Origin: Capsicum annuum
Taxonomy: Eukaryota; Streptophyta; Magnoliopsida; Solanales; Solanaceae
Assembly (NCBI RefSeq): GCF_002878395.1
Contig: NC_061119.1
Location: 13,944,529-14,008,528, forward strand
Reading direction: 5' to 3'
DNA length: 64,000 nucleotides
The position numbers and the translations under genes are program-made. Shown piece after piece: positions 46,348-57,239 of this stretch (within the stretch, counting starts at the first letter, position 1; each line of letters opens with the position of its first letter). The notes below the pieces were generated by a model that saw only the letters and a program-made list of their open reading frames with translations, searched no databases and was not told where the DNA came from.

Positions 46348-47040
46348 GTTGTGACCTTATATTTCACTATCCTCATTAACCGCAAATCTATACATTCTCA
46401 GTATTAAAAAACAGACTGCAGAGAATCAAACTATCCAACTTTATAAGAATCTTAAATCAAGGAATGGTAGGTCCGAAGGTTCTTGGTTCGTGTACCATTC
46501 GCATCCATAGGTGGGCATATCATGGACAACAAAAAGACCTATGACACTATATTTAAAGACGTGATGATATCAAACTTATTTTTTATTTCGTAAACTGTAA
46601 AACGATAAAGGCCTATCACACTATATTTAAAGATGTGAAATCTTCTTATCGTATCAAACTTATTTTTATTTAAAAGGGTAGGATCTTTTTTTTTTTTTTT
46701 TTTTTTTGATCCAAACTGATTTTTATTTATTTATTATTATAATTTCATGGCACTATCGTGATCAAGACTTTAAATATTTGTTGGAAATTCTTCAAAACAC
46801 TGTACGATTTAATATTATTACTATTTATTATTTATATTTAATAAATATTTTTCACTTTCTAATCAAATAGGAAACTAGTTTATTTTTATTTACCTTTTTA
46901 ATTAGTGAGTCGCTTGAGAAAATTGAAGGAAAGGTGTCTTTTAATTCTTGAATGAAGGATTGGTGACATTGATCAACAGATGGGGTCAAACATCATTAGA
47001 AAACTTGATTAAGTTAATTGTGGACTTGATTAATATTTTC
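46348..47040. other. Intergenic DNA, no gene
   Basis: Includes a T-run of about 22 bases at 46686-46707 and a direct repeat of 'cctat(g/c)acactatatttaaaga' at 46539-46560 and 46610-46631. No coding blocks were recognised. Confidence 0.4.
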
Positions 47041-47470
47041 AAAGCTTTCTAATCTTTTAAAAAATACAAATCAACCCAACCCACACCCCTCTTCAATCCA
47101 AATCAATCACTCTCTCCTCTCTCTCTCGACAGCTTCTCTCAACTCTCTTCCAACTAACAGTTCTGCAAAATTTCTCTCTTCAACCCCCGACAACTTCTAC
47201 CTCCGGCGACAAATAGTTGGATTTAGAGTTCCCCTCTTTTCTCCCTTCAACCCCCGGCGACTTCCCCTCCGGCGAAAAATAGTTGGGCTTTGAATTTCCT
47301 TCTTCAATTCAATCAACCTGTCTCTCATCCCTCTCTCGGCAGCTTCTCTCAACTCTCTCCCAACCAACTGTTCTGCAAATTTCTCATTTCAATCCTCGGT
47401 GACTTCAACTCCGACTACAAATAATTGGGCTTCGAGTTCCTCTTCGACTTCAACCTTCAATTGGCTTGAC
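47041..47470 (+). repeat. CT-rich leader with ~100-bp repeats
   Basis: Two full and one partial units share CAGCTTCTCTCAACTCTC, CCAAC(T/C)AAC(A/T)GTTCTGCAAA and TCCGGCGA(C/A)AAATAGTTGG. The layout (CT-rich, then a likely long intron) suggests the 5' untranslated leader of the DUF1985 unit that follows. The block AAAATACAAATCAACCCA at its start recurs in reverse near 57140-57165, upstream of the minus-strand unit. Confidence 0.55.
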
Positions 47471-47779
47471 AACCTTGCTCTCCGGCCATAACAGCTTCAA
47501 ATTCTTCATCGTTCCTTTTCTTCTTTCACATGTAAAAATTTATGGCCTTTTTAGTTTTGAAGAAAACGAGGAACTTGAGCCAACTTCTCTTATAGTATTG
47601 GTTAACAATTTTAATATTTATTGCAGTAATTTGAAATGTGGTCTGAAATGGCCTTTTTATTATTTGTGTTTATAAAAATAAAATGATAATTTGGTTTGAT
47701 TTGTTCTATTCTTGTTCTTGGTAAAAATGATGAAATTGTTGTTTTTTGTTGAACAAAATCGTGCTATTATTTTTTGTTT

Positions 47780-48620
47780 CCTTCGATAGATTACCCATCT
47801 GGTGAAACATATTAACCATCTGATGCAACAAATTAACCATCTAATGCACCAGAGGAACCATCAGATTACAATTTTGATGCAACAGATTAATAATCTGATG
47901 CAACAGATTAACTATCTGATGCAATAGCTTTACCATATGTTGCAACAGATTAAGCATGGAATAAAAAATCTGATGCAACTAATTAACCATCTGGTGTAAT
48001 GGAAGAACCATTAGATTAATGATCTGATGCAACAGATGAACCTCCTGTTGGATAAAATCCCATCAACTCTTCTTACAGGAAATGTCCAAGACTTGATTTT
48101 TCTAATTGATCATTCATCTGCCGCGATAGATGACCCTATGTTGGAAGAAATCTAAACAATATTGACCGTTGATAATTATTCCAACAGATCACTCATGTGT
48201 TGCAATAGATGTGTGACCTGTTGCATAAACCATTCATCTTTCTCAACAGATGAGTGATATGTTTTATATTGTCACGACAGATTACTCAGCCATTGTTGTT
48301 GGTTAGTTAACTTCTCTGACAGATCACTCATATATTGCAACAGATGTGTGATCTGTTGCACAAACCATTCATCTTTCTCAAAAGATGAGTGATATATTTT
48401 ATATTATCGCAACAGATTATTTAACTGTTCTAACAGATCACTCATATGTTGCAACAAATGATGTCACAACAATTGTGTGATTTGTTGAACAGACCATTCA
48501 TCTGTCTTAAAAGATGAGTGATATGTTTTGTATTATTGCAGCAGATTACTCATCTGCTATAGTAGTTTGGTTATATGCTGCAACAGATATACTACCTGGT
48601 GTAACAGATCGGTGATCTGT
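47780..48620. repeat. Palindrome-like CTGTTGCAACAG repeat array 1
   Basis: Dozens of degenerate 22-24 bp units of the form ATCTGTTGCAACAGATTAAC. The core TGTTGCAACA reads the same on both strands. The array sits in the presumed first intron, just before the acceptor at 48725. Confidence 0.85.
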
Positions 48621-48730
48621 TGCAACTGTTATTTTACTGTTTTACTTGTTTGATTTACTGTTATCCTTTTTTAACGATGCATTAATTAATAATAATATAG
48701 TATTTTATGTTCCTGCTCATTTTAGATAAT

Positions 48731-50600
48731 ATGGTTCCCAAAAGAATAGAAATCGAATCAAGTCCAAGTAAAGGAACAAGTGAAGCAGCTAGGCTACATC
48801 CACTACTCTATAAGCTTGCTTTACAAACGTTATCTCAACTGGGAGCAGAATATGATGAACACAGGGAGAAGGGATGTTTCAAAAGAGATGATGCAGATGC
48901 TAATAGCCCTTCCACCGAAGAGCTGGTCAAAGCCTTCAACATTGATCTTTATCCTGTGAGAATGCAGTGCGATGGTGCCATATATTTAACGGGTGATTTC
49001 GTGGTTAAGTCAGCCATGGAAAAATATTTCGACGCCTTCAGAAAAATACTTTGAGAACAAAAATTGGATACTTATTTCAGGGATAGCTGCTTTGGGAAAT
49101 ATTTTGATTTGCCGGAGGACAAAAATGCTCATTTCTAAATAAAAATGGTATATAAACTTCCCAAGTGTAGGTTTATGTATGAAAACAAAGATAAGATGTA
49201 TGAGGTGTGGATAAATTACTGTGGTATGACTGTTTGTTTTGGTTGGAAGGAGTTTGCCATAGTTACTGGACTAAAATGTTATCCTCCTTCTCAAATTATA
49301 CCTATTCTAACCCAAAAAAGCACCACGCACACCCAAAAGAAGCAAAGGCAAGTCGTGTGATCGTGATGACCTGGTGTCCATTGTTGGTCCAAGCTTTAAA
49401 AACAAAAATTTGATAGAAGCGTTGAAAGGTAAAGGACTTTCAAAGAAGCACAAGCAGTCATTATGCTTGGTTTGGTTTGTACATAATATTCTTTGGGCGA
49501 GAGACGTTAACAACAACATAAGTCTCGCTTTAATAAAGATCTCCAAGGATCTTGATGTGTTTAACAGCTATCCTTAGGGGTATGAAAGCTTCAAAATGAC
49601 TGTCAAATATTTGTTGACTCCTTTAGCGCCAAAGACAGTCAACTTATATGGCTTCCCATGAACTTTCATGGTAAATGTTTCTTTCTTCTATTATGATATC
49701 ATTCATTCTTTTTTTATCAATAATATTTTTGATTTATTGGTGTTATTTTTTAGGCTTGGGCGTTTGAAGTCATTCCTTATTTAAAACAACAAGTGAACTA
49801 CCAAGAAGGAGTTTCCTGTCCAAGAATCTTGAGATGGTTGTCGGCCAAAACTGATAAAAATATAAAATTTCTTGATCTCTTTAATCCCCTGAAGGATGCA
49901 GTAAGATAATTATAATTAATTTTTTCTTTTAATTAATGATTTTTTTGAATGATCTAATCATCATTCTAATATATGTAATGATTTATGTTAAGATTGTGAA
50001 TCCGTCGCTAGTTCCGACCAATTGAGAGTTGAAGATGCCATTTTTTCTTACTTTATGATCTGTACAAACTTTATCGGACCGTAAGGTCATCAACAGAATA
50101 AAAATGGAATTTTTTGAAGCAACAAACATTACAAGAAAAATAATTTTAGAGGGTGGGCTTATTGTTGTTGATCGTCTTAGTGGTGATGGAGCTATTGGTG
50201 GTGGAAGTGGTGCTGCTGTTGGTGCTAATGATGCTCCTCTTACAATATTTAAAGTAAACCATTATGAGTGTGATCATACTGGTTATATAGATTTTGCCTC
50301 TCCCAGGAAATATTCTGCATGCAAATATCAAGACTGCAGGTTGAAACATGATATAGTGATTAATGCTATTAATGCATTGACCGCTTCTATAAAGGAATTT
50401 GACATCTAAGAGGGGTCTCATTCCATCAAAGAGGATTTTATTTCCATCCGCTCCATTAGATATTAGGGATAAGAGGAGAAGGAGAGTGATTTCAAGGGCA
50501 TTATCAAGTATCCAAAAAAGTAAAATTGCAACTCCTCTGTCTGTGTGTTGCACTAAGCAACGTACAATATCTAAAGGAGAGCAGCACGAGCTAAAGAAGG
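48731..50600 (+). pseudogene. DUF1985/Ulp1-type unit 1 (N-terminal part)
   Basis: An acceptor (ctcattttag, 48725) precedes ATG 48731 ([15 protein letters not shown]). The frame runs with stops at 49052 (TGA) and 49136 (TAA) into CRFMYENKDKMYEVWINYCG and FGWKEFAIVTGLKC (about 49160-49285). This is the DUF1985 domain common in plant proteins linked to Ulp1-like SUMO proteases and carried by Mutator-like elements. The next blocks are SKKHKQSLCLVWFVHN (about 49440-49490), an exon at 49754-49899 (PRILRWLSAK) with AG/GT ends, and 50104-50530 (ITRKIILEGG, CKYQDCRLKHD, ALTASIKE). Frames shift at least twice. The protease domain is absent from this copy. Both first stops are one C-to-T change from CGA and CAA. 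Not functional. Confidence 0.72.
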
Positions 50601-50619
50601 TGAATGTATTATATGTCTT

Positions 50620-50940
50620 CCAACTGACAAAACAAACAGACAGATCTGTTTCAATAGATGACACATCTACTGAAAATTATCAAACAGACATATACGTCTG
50701 TTGCAACAGTTGACTAACCAGTTGTACCAGATAAACATATGTCTCGTCTGTTTTAGCAAATCAAACAGTTCTTCATACCGCTTTTATTTATACCATCAGA
50801 CGACCTATCTGCTGCAACAGATGATTCATATGTTGCAACGGATGGTTCATCCATTGGAAATTATCACGCAGGGTCTTTCTCATGTAAAAATTTATCCCAA
50901 TAGTTGATTCAATGTTGCAACAGAAATATAATCTATTTGG
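50620..50940. repeat. CTGTTGCAACAG repeat array 2
   Basis: Degenerate units such as GTCTGTTGCAACAGTTGACTA and CTGCTGCAACAGATGATTCA follow the coding blocks of unit 1. Flanking sequence to 51430 shows a weak coding trace (VDVEEATAE near 51054) but nothing complete. Confidence 0.75.
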
Positions 50941-51439
50941 GAGAATTTAAAACGGGAGGAAGACCTGTTAAATTTGCTAGAAGAGATGAGTTATCCTTTT
51001 TTCATTTTGTTGTTTCTCCGTGATTAGCATTGACTAATTCTGGCTTTCTAGGTGGATGTAGAAGAAGCTACTGCTGAATAGCATTGATAATATTCTGCTC
51101 TTTTTATGGAAATACGGAGAACTGAAAGCGCAGAAACCATACGTAAGCGACAATAAAGATCCACGACGAGCAAAGTTGAATTTCATAGCATCGGATAAAG
51201 AACAACTTATCCATACTGAGTAGATCTTTATAGCTTGATCCTGTCAAAACAATCCTTGGAAGTATACTTAAATTATTGTTGATGTATTTGTTGAGATCTA
51301 TACCCATAACAATTTTTTTACATTTTATTTATTCGTTGACTTATTTAAGCTAATTTATGAAGGCTTCGATTTATTTTATTTTGTCTATGAATTTTATTTA
51401 TTCCTTAGATTTGAACTTATTAATTAAAAAGGAATACTA

Positions 51440-51720
51440 GATTCAAATATTACAACAGATAATGTATCTGTTGCAACAGACGACACATCTATTGGAAAAT
51501 CAAATAGATTTAGGCATATGTTGCAACAGGTAGGTGATCTGTTGGAATTTATCAAACAGGTCTTTCCACTATTGCAATAGATGGACTTTAGATAAAAACA
51601 TAGAGATAATGCAACAGATGACCAACTTATTACAACAGATAAACTATATGTTAGAATAGGTAGAATAACTGTTACAACGGATGGAGAATCTGTTGCATTA
51701 TAAAAATTCAACTTTCGTTG
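51440..51720. repeat. CTGTTGCAACAG repeat array 3
   Basis: Units such as TATCTGTTGCAACAGACGAC and ACCAACTTATTACAACAGAT. The 122-residue minus-strand frame across it is a by-product of the repeats. Confidence 0.75.
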
Positions 51721-51789
51721 GACATAAAAAAATGCCACTAAATGTAAAACGGTTAAAGTGAATTGCATTGAAATAAAAAAGGCGCAACC

Positions 51790-51880
51790 CATCGACGGTG
51801 TTCAGTTCAAACACCTAAAGTAAAATAGGCATCAAGTAGACAGTGTTTATTTTAAACACGTAAAATAAAATAGACATCAA
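51790..51880. repeat. Two-copy ~47-bp repeat upstream of GRF copy 2
   Basis: GACGGTGTTCAGTTCAAACA and GACAGTGTTTATTTTAAACA begin two similar adjacent units that end in AAAATAGRCATCAA. The second resembles the region upstream of GRF copy 1 (14310-14345 in reverse). Confidence 0.6.
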
Positions 51881-51962
51881 ATGTGTCAGTGTCAAGTCTG
51901 GCACATTTTGCTGACTTGCCGTCACTTGGCCCCCAACAGTCATTCCCCCCCCCCATTGTCTT

Positions 51963-51971
51963 ATATATTCA
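51963..51971 (+). promoter_or_regulatory. Possible TATA box of GRF copy 2
   Basis: TATATATTC about 120 bases upstream of the ATG at 52087, followed by a CT-rich leader (51975-52040) typical of plant 5' untranslated regions. Confidence 0.4.
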
Positions 51972-52086
51972 TCTTCCTCCTAAAATTTAACTCTAAATTC
52001 TCCAATCTTCTTCTTCATCGTCATCTTCTTTTATCTATCCAAATTTTTCAAATTATTTCTTTCATTTTTTCCAACAGAGCTTGACA

Positions 52087-52495
52087 ATGTCGAGCGCATC
52101 TTCCACAGTTTTTTGTGATAAAAATTTTTGATATTGTAAGTGCTAGCATGAAGCTCTATTAAAGACTTCTTGGACTCAACAAAATCGGGTCGTAGGTTTA
52201 TTACTTGTAAGATTTCAAAGGTAATATATTTTTTATTTAATTAGTTGATTAATTATTGACTTGTAATTATTTTATAATTGTGTTCTCTTTTTAATAGAAA
52301 TTGGGTGGATGTGATTACTTTGATTGGTATGAAGAATGACACCATTCATAAGCAAATCGTGTAATTTGGGGTTTATCGAACAAAGTCAAGGCTTCTGAAG
52401 AGAAACAAAATTGAGCAAGAAGATACTACATTGTTGCCGTTATTGCTACTGGTTTGGTGTTGTTGGGCACATGGATATTCAAGACTAATTGCTAA
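52087..52495 (+). pseudogene. GRF-type zinc finger small protein, pseudogene copy 2
   Basis: Exon 1 is 52087-52220 (MSSASSTVFCDKNF, stop, YCKC, stop, HEALLKTSWTQQN). The intron 52221-52297 has GT/AG. Exon 2 from 52298 reads GGCDYFDWYEE and AANRVIWGL-like sequence (ANRVIWGLSNKVKA). It then gives a hydrophobic tail YYIVAVIATGLVLLGTWIF and stops at 52493. The Cys and aromatic residues of the GRF finger are visible, and the tail looks like a membrane anchor. Three stops in exon 2, two in exon 1 and a one-base loss (exon 1 is 134 bases against 135 in copy 1) make it a pseudogene. The last ~40 bases are duplicated at 52517-52559. It lies between the two convergent DUF1985 units. Confidence 0.75.
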
Positions 52496-52589
52496 AATTT
52501 TTATGGTGGTATGTGTATTTGCTACTGGTTTAGTGTTGTCGAGCACATGGATATTCAAGCGTAACTGTTGGAAAATATCAAAAAGATTT

Positions 52590-52800
52590 AGGCATATATT
52601 GTAAAATTTAGGTCATCTGTTGGAAATTATCAAACAGCTCTTTCCACTGTTGCAACAGATTAGACTTAGCTTATTAGATTATTCATAGAAATAACATCGG
52701 CGTAATGTAACAGATGACCAACCTATTGCAACAGATAAACTATCTGCCATAACGGATTAAATATATTTTATAACAGATTGACAATCTAATCATTGCATTG
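52590..52800. repeat. CTGTTGCAACAG repeat array 4
   Basis: Degenerate units (GTCATCTGTTGGAAATTATC, CTATTGCAACAGATAAACTA) lie between GRF copy 2 and the 3' end of the minus-strand Ulp1-type unit. Confidence 0.7.
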
Positions 52801-53639
52801 TAAAAAACTCAACTTTCATCAGAAAAAAATTATTGCCACTACATGTACATGTAATAAAGTGAAGGGTGACTTGAAATTAAAAATTTCTATTTCACAGGCT
52901 CTTCTATATACACAGGCTTCAAGCATCCAGTTAGTACCTCATAAGCCCAAACCTCTTGCAGGTTTGCCACAGCGTTGTCGCACAAAAAAGTCGTTGGCTC
53001 GGCCATTTCTGTGTTGGTCAGCAAACATTTGATGTGTGCAAGAGCGTGCGAGCTGCTCGCTTTAGCGAAATCATCTTTTGGAAGGATCATTCCCCTGTTT
53101 CGACCTTTAAAATCCCATGATTTCTTCATCAACACTTCCTTTTGCAAATGATTCATCAGTTTACTCTCTCTCAACAAGATGGGCAACAACACCATCAGTG
53201 GCTTCATAAGGAGAAAAAGATCAAAATCGTCGATGAGAGGTACATTGAAGTCATAAACATTGATCTTTCCCTCCTTGAGTAGTATCTCAATAGCCTGATA
53301 ATACATGTCATTCATGCTAATGACTACAAGAATCCTTTTTGCCTTGGTCCAGCTCTTGCCATGTGGATTTGGCCTGTCCCCTCTAACATATTTTATTATT
53401 TCTTCTTCATCCAAGACCAATGTAGGATATAAGAAATCAAGTCCCACGCCAAGGGCTGACGCCTCTCCATTGAGTTGATCGTACCTATCCTTGAGCTTCT
53501 TACAGAAGTCAAGGTCCATTATCCTATCGACAGCATCATAAGCTTCTCAGTACGTTAATTGCCTTTTCCTCATGAGGCAGAGAATTATGTCAACATTTTG
53601 TGAGATAAGAAGTCAATTTTTAAATAGGTTAGTAGTTGT

Positions 53640-53775
53640 AAAGATGCAACGGATGGTCCATCTGTTGCTTAGGGTTCTCTGAATCATTAATCCAACGCAA
53701 CTTATGCAACAGATAGATAATAAGTTGCAATAGAACCACTAACAGTTGCACCAGTATACCCAGCTATTCCAATAA
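53640..53775. repeat. CTGTTGCAACAG repeat array 5
   Basis: A short array (GCAACGGATGGTCCATCTGT, TATGCAACAGATAGATAATA) in a presumed intron of unit 2, next to a weakly defined exon end. Confidence 0.6.
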
Positions 53776-53895
53776 ATGTGAAATCTATTGTGTGGCTTCT
53801 TCTTCATAGGGTAGATTAGAAGGGTTAGGTTAGGAAAAGTAAACTTTCCTTGTCCTCGTACGGCATATGCATATCAGTTATAGTCTAGAAGTCTT

Positions 53896-53911
53896 GGGGG
53901 GGGGGGGGAAG
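53896..53911. repeat. G-run in unit 2
   Basis: A run of about 14 G followed by AAGGG. Assembly length may be uncertain. Confidence 0.85.
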
Positions 53912-54739
53912 GGTGGCCTGGGGTAATCTGGTGCACCTGACTTGGCATTCTTGGCCTATCAAAGATCCCTCTTCTCTTCAGCACCAAGTTTCGCGTATAT
54001 GTCCACCTTCTTGACTGGCTCCTAAACTTTAACAGCTTTTGGAGAGGGAGGAATTGCAATTTCTTTTGATTTTCGAGCGGAGAGTACGTCTCTAATTGCT
54101 CTTTTCTTTCTCCTAACCAACACTATAGGAGTGTGTGGCTCCCCCACATTCTTGGATGGTATGAAATACCTCTTGGATTTCAATTCCTCGATAGCTTTAG
54201 AGATAGCCTCTACTTTTTCAAAGAGTTTATCCTGTCTGTCCTTGCACTCATCCATTCGCAACGAGAAAACGAGGGTGAAGAAGGGGTGAGAGGGACCTAT
54301 GTAAGGGAGAAAAGGGGTATTTTCAAATATATTTATTCTTTATTGAGCATCAACATGCTCATCATCGCGAGTGATAGCAGCATCAGTATGCCTGCCACCA
54401 ATACCAACAATTCCACCAGAAGAAGCACCCGAATCTGCCTTAGTAAAAGGTTGGTCATGAAGAGCCTCAACATTAGGCTGACCTTGCCTAACTGCTCTTC
54501 TTATGGCTGTTGCTCCAGCCAATTCCTTCTTTATTAACTCCACCGTTGGGTCTGCTATAGTATCAACATGACCTAGAGTAATAGAAGAATTCATCACCGA
54601 CTCCTCATCTGTAGGCACGATCCATGGATGCACAACCTATAAAAAGGAAAAAAATGACAGATACATTTAAATCATATAATATAATAATTTTCACAGTTGG
54701 GCTACATTTTTTAAAAAAAGACCCATTTGTTGCATAGTT

Positions 54740-55095
54740 TATAGTATATGGTTAAAATCTATTTCAGTCTGTTTCAGATAAACAGAGCCACACATAAATA
54801 ATCTGATGCAAAATATCAATCATCTGTTGTAACAGTTGCACAAGATGGGTAATTTGTTACGCAATAGATGATTTGTATGTCGCAACAGATGAATAATATG
54901 TTATCAGATTAAACATCTATTGCATAATTTCCAGTGGATGGTTAATCTTTTAGGAGTCGGGTTCAGAGAACCAAAGAAACAGATGGGTAATCTGATGCAA
55001 GATATACCCTTTCGCAATAGATATCCCATTTGGTGCATCAGATATAACATCCATTACACCAGATATAACATCTGTTCAATATCTTTCTTATCTTT
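54740..55095. repeat. CTGTTGCAACAG repeat array 6
   Basis: Units such as TCATCTGTTGTAACAGTTGC and ATGTCGCAACAGATGAATAA, in the presumed intron between the VHPWIVP and PRIFRW exons of unit 2. The same intron of unit 1 (49900-49990) lacks the array. Confidence 0.75.
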
Positions 55096-56613
55096 GAGTA
55101 GAATTATTTTTTTTGAAGAAGACGTACTGCATCATCCGAAGGGTTAAAGAGATCAGCCTCCTTAAAATTGGTGTTGCTCTTTGCAGCCAACCACCTAAAT
55201 ATCCTTGGATGAGAAACCTCATTCGGGTAATCCATTAACTGCTTTCAGAGGGGAGGAATGATTTCAAATGCCCAAGCCTAAAAAATGCAAACAGAAAACA
55301 AGAAAAAAAATTATAATAACTATATTCAATATAAATTAATGGATGAATAAAATTAGTGATTAATTTTACCATGAAAGCCCAAGAAAAGCCGTATAATGTG
55401 GTCGTCCCTGAGGATAGCTTTGTTAGTAAATATTGGACAGTCAAGTAGAAGCTGTCATATTCCGAGGGATAATTGTTGAATTTATCAAAATCCTCAGCAC
55501 GCACCAACAAATCATTCTCTATGAACTTGTTGATATCTCTTGCCAATATAACCAAATGGGCAAACCAAACTAAGCACAATTTCTTTCTGTACTGCTCTGG
55601 TATGGTTTTATTCTCGAGATTTGTCAACAAATCTGATGCTTTGTAGCCACGTCGAGCAATGTCAAACAACCCATATATTTTTTCCTTGCATTTTCTTGCA
55701 TTGGATCTTTTGTGGGGTGGTGGTCCTTCTGGATGATGGCATCTCAAGCCCGTCACTATGGAAGACTCTTGCAAGCCAAAACAAACAGGTATGCCACAGT
55801 AGTTGATCCATATTTTAACTATCTTCGTTTTGCCCCCTCCTCCGGATCTTTATTATCCCCCGCATACTTGATCCTGTGCTTGAGAAGACCATATACCATC
55901 ATCATAGGGAAATGGATACGGGCAGAGGGATCCTTGGGCTGCTCGAGAAAGCGTCCAAAGTAGCTCTTCTTAAAAAGTTCGCCTATGTTTTCTTTCTTCA
56001 TAATTTTTATAAAATGTTCAAAAATTTCCCCTATTTGACATTTAAGTACAATTTGACTTGTTAGTTATTTTCCTTCTGGGTCATTTATCGACATTGCAAC
56101 TTGAAACCTGTCAATACTAAAAGTTTTGACAGGATCATACTGGGATATCGATATTAACTCATGCCCTATCGGTGATCCATTATCATCATGTTGATGATCA
56201 TCCTCTTTCTCTTTCTCACTCTCTAATTTCTCCTCTTTCTCACTTTCATTTTCTTCATCACCATCTATGGACCCTTGTCCACCTTTCTCAACGTTGTTTT
56301 CATATCTCTCCTCATCTTCACTTTTCCCTGACTAAGATTGTTCAGGAAGCTCCTCCGAATCCCTCTGTACTATAGCCTTTTTTTTGAGTGGTCAGACGTT
56401 GATCCACTTTCACTTTCTTTTTTTTTGGGAGATATGTTTTACCTACAGACAAAAAAAAACAAAAATTACATTACAATTGATGTATGCATAGATTTTAAAA
56501 AATAAATTACAAATACCATGAATACCGACACACCAACATCCAGCACCACAAATACCACCAACCAATGCCAATAAATAAATAAACACCACGAATACCGATA
56601 CTACCGACAACCA

Positions 56614-56725
56614 CCACAAACACCACCAACCAATGCCACCACCAGTGCCACCACGACAACCACAAACACCACCAACCAATGCCACCACCAGTGCCACCAC
56701 GACAACCACAAACACCAACACCACC
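56614..56725. repeat. 46-bp CCACCA-rich tandem duplication
   Basis: Exact period of 46 bases from 56614 (starts at 56614, 56660 and 56706, the last partial). It gives Pro/Thr-rich frames on one strand and Gly/Val/Trp-rich frames on the other. Neither is supported as a gene. It lies just upstream of unit 2, in its presumed leader or first intron. Confidence 0.85.
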
Positions 56726-57239
56726 AACACCACAAACACCATCCAACAATACCACGATAGTCAACGAAACACTGCGATGGAAACTAGGGATTTCTCGAGT
56801 TCTTCCTATGATTTTACCAACAAAACTCAAAATTGTAAACCCATTCTCGAAGATAATACAACTAAAAGTTTTATTTTTCATCATTAACTTAAAATCCCTT
56901 ATTTTTTAGAAAAAAAATCAAATATAGATCTCTTCTCGAACTCTGTTGCCTACGAAGACAAAGAAAACGACTGATACAAGGAAGAATAAAGTCGAAAATG
57001 AGAAGAAAAATGATCTGTTATGGAGGATTGAGCAAATTTATTGAGTAGTTGTTATCTGTACTGTATTGTTGAGTGAGAATGAGAGAGAAAGAGCGAGACC
57101 TCGAGATTTGAAATGATGAAATATTTTGTATGGGTTGATTTGTATTTTGAAAAAAAATGACAAGTAGTTTTGAAAATGTTAATTTGATCTGAATTGATCT
57201 TAATTATTTTTAAAATCATAAAATATATGCATAATTTTT
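56726..57239 (-). other. Presumed leader and promoter side of unit 2
   Basis: On the minus strand, CT-rich sequence (gctctttctctctcattctc) at 57110-57065 and AAAATACAAATCAACCCA at 57165-57140 match the start of unit 1 at 47041-47120. The two units are therefore inverted copies facing each other. Confidence 0.5.

Larger units (their letters stand above)
52887..56420 (-). pseudogene. DUF1985/Ulp1-type unit 2 with protease domain
   Basis: The minus strand, read downward from 56390, begins with an acidic N-terminus (KSEDEERYENNVEKGG then Glu/Lys repeats, 56390-56165). KENIGELFKKSYFGRFLEQP lies near 55999-55940. DUF1985 follows (LKHRIKYAG; SSIVTGLRCHH; YRKKLCLVWFAHL; 55990-55340) with a frameshift near 55820. 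Next come VSHPRIFRWLAAKS-like traces (about 55230-55130), HPWIVPTDEESVMNSS (54630 downward) and a coiled Lys-rich block with a nuclear-signal-like VRRKKRAIRD (54261-54022). The Ulp1-type C48 domain is at 53600-52887. There an in-frame TGA precedes EAYDAVDRIM. The Asp in INVYDFN is present. The position where the His is expected reads NDMYYQAI, and that of the Cys reads KASSSHALAH. The catalytic triad is therefore broken and no protease activity is expected. Confidence 0.75.

Noticed and set aside
47780..48620. CRISPR-like regularly spaced short palindromic repeats
   Set aside because: Plant nuclear DNA, no constant spacers, units degenerate and contiguous, no cas genes.
50146..50664. 172-codon minus-strand frame, one of the longest in the window
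   Set aside because: It is antisense to the better-supported coding blocks of DUF1985 unit 1 (ITRKIILEGG, CKYQDCRLKHD) and has no family features.
51424..51792. 122-codon minus-strand frame
   Set aside because: Runs through CTGTTGCAACAG repeats whose symmetry keeps frames open by chance.
52887..53032. Plus-strand frame overlapping the Ulp1-type domain
   Set aside because: Shadow of the minus-strand protease coding sequence.
56443..56909. Gly/Val/Trp-rich and Pro/Thr-rich frames on both strands
   Set aside because: Products of the 46-bp CCACCA-type tandem repeat; no start context or family.
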